Of a stretch of 6,237 nucleotides of DNA, positions 5,625 through 6,237 are shown one piece after another. The notes beneath the pieces are model-generated. The model was not told the DNA's origin, ran no database searches, and saw only the letters and a list, made by a program, of their open reading frames with translations. Where the stretch lies: contig JAIFNE010000066.1 of the NCBI GenBank assembly GCA_020047875.1, positions 1 to 6,237 on the forward strand, in the 5' to 3' direction. Within the stretch, counting starts at the first letter, position 1. Each line of letters starts with the position of its first letter. The position numbers and the translations under genes were made by a program. This stretch comes from Hydrogenophaga sp. (GTDB lineage: Bacteria; Pseudomonadota; Gammaproteobacteria; Burkholderiales; Burkholderiaceae_C).

Positions 5625-6237
5625 CTACAGGCGGAAGAAGCTCACCAGGCGCACCAGTTCATCGGCCTGCCGCTTCAAGCCGCTGGCCGCAGCCGCAGAC
5701 TCTTCCACCAAAGCGGCGTTCTCTTGCGTGCTCGAATCGAGCCGATTCACCGCCGTGCTCACCAAGCCCACGCCCTGCGTCTGCTCCGCCGTGGCGTTGG
5801 AGATTTCGCCAATCAGGTCGGTGACCCGCTGAACCTGGTCGACGATGTCTTTCATCGTCGCGCCGGCGTCGGCCACCAGCTGGGTGCCGGTTTCCACGCC
5901 GCTCACGCTTTGTGCGATGAGGCTGCTGATTTCCTTGGCGGCGCTGGCAGAGCGCTGCGCCAGGGTTCGCACCTCGGCCGCCACCACGGCAAAACCCCGC
6001 CCCTGCTCGCCGGCGCGCGCCGCTTCCACCGCGGCGTTGAGCGCCAGAATGTTGGTCTGGAAAGCGATGCCGTCGATCACCGAGGTGATTTCCCCAATGC
6101 GTTTTGAGCTGGTGGAGATCTCTTCCATGGTGGTCACCACGTTGCCCACCACCTGGGCGCCACGCTGCGCCACCCCGCTGGCCGACACGGCGAGTTGCGT
6201 GGCCACCCGCGCGTTGTCGGCGCTGGTCTTGACGGCG
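5625..6237 (-). CDS. Methyl-accepting chemotaxis protein, C-terminal part (runs off the right edge)
   Basis: This is the cytoplasmic signalling domain of a second chemoreceptor. The reading frame stays open to the window edge (AVKTSADNAR precedes the first internal GTG codon at 6206), so the true start, sensor, membrane segments and HAMP domain lie outside. The hairpin tip DGIAFQTNILALNAAVEAAR with GEQGRGFAVVAAEVR is encoded at about 5967-6077 and is the CheA/CheW contact region. The C-terminal methylation helix includes TAEQTQGVGLVSTAVNRLD and STQENAALVEESAAAASGL. The protein ends abruptly at LVRLVSFFRL with no CheR-binding pentapeptide. It is clearly a paralogue of the neighbouring complete receptor, but many substitutions in the flanking helices (for example TMEEISTSSKRIGEIT against TMKGISDSSRRIADII) show it is not a recent copy. 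It lies 360 bases upstream of that gene on the same strand. Confidence 0.95.
   Translation of the reverse strand, partial: AVKTSADNARVATQLAVSASGVAQRGAQVVGNVVTTMEEISTSSKRIGEITSVIDGIAFQTNILALNAAVEAARAGEQGRGFAVVAAEVRTLAQRSASAAKEISSLIAQSVSGVETGTQLVADAGATMKDIVDQVQRVTDLIGEISNATAEQTQGVGLVSTAVNRLDSSTQENAALVEESAAAASGLKRQADELVRLVSFFRL

Noticed and set aside
5625..6206. Treating the GTG at 6206 as the start of a short cytoplasmic receptor
   Set aside because: The same frame continues upstream to the window edge with typical receptor sequence (AVKTSADNAR), so this codon is an internal valine.

Overview
The window is GC-rich (roughly two thirds G+C) and looks like the chromosome of a Betaproteobacterium, most likely a Comamonadaceae-type organism (Hydrogenophaga/Acidovorax/Rhodoferax-like). 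That placement is inferred from the wording of the proteins and the codon use; no marker gene is present to prove it.

Left part (1-3000), all on the + strand. The window opens inside the 3' end of a xanthine dehydrogenase molybdopterin-binding subunit gene (xdhB type). It appears to be broken: a conserved stretch of about nine residues is missing, and a second lesion of about 22 bases shifts the frame, so that the normal C-terminus is encoded in another frame up to 683. It is followed by a 99-residue protein of unknown function and, 33 bases later, by a 2-dehydropantoate 2-reductase (panE-type ketopantoate reductase) with all expected catalytic residues. The small gene and the reductase are probably co-transcribed. 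Next comes a transglutaminase-like protein with an intact Cys-His-Asp triad.

Right part (3100-6237), a motility and chemotaxis neighbourhood. A 112-residue protein on the + strand consists almost only of the N-terminal and C-terminal signatures of flagellar rod/hook proteins. It sits behind a good sigma-28 (FliA) promoter candidate with exact 11-base spacing. Converging on it from the minus strand are a complete methyl-accepting chemotaxis protein (525 residues, Tsr/Tar-like layout with a periplasmic four-helix sensor) and, further upstream, the C-terminal half of a second one that runs off the window. Neither chemoreceptor ends in a CheR-binding pentapeptide.

The 360-base gap between the two receptors holds no convincing gene. 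It does contain a large imperfect palindrome (5496-5577) with a competing outside arm (to 5595), a half-convincing sigma-28 -10 element for the downstream receptor, and a 42-codon open frame behind a strong Shine-Dalgarno sequence.

I see no CRISPR array, transposase, tRNA, rRNA or phage gene. The items most worth a second look are the miniature rod protein with its FliA promoter, the intergenic palindrome, and the double lesion in xdhB. I do not see evidence for a wholly new multi-gene system.
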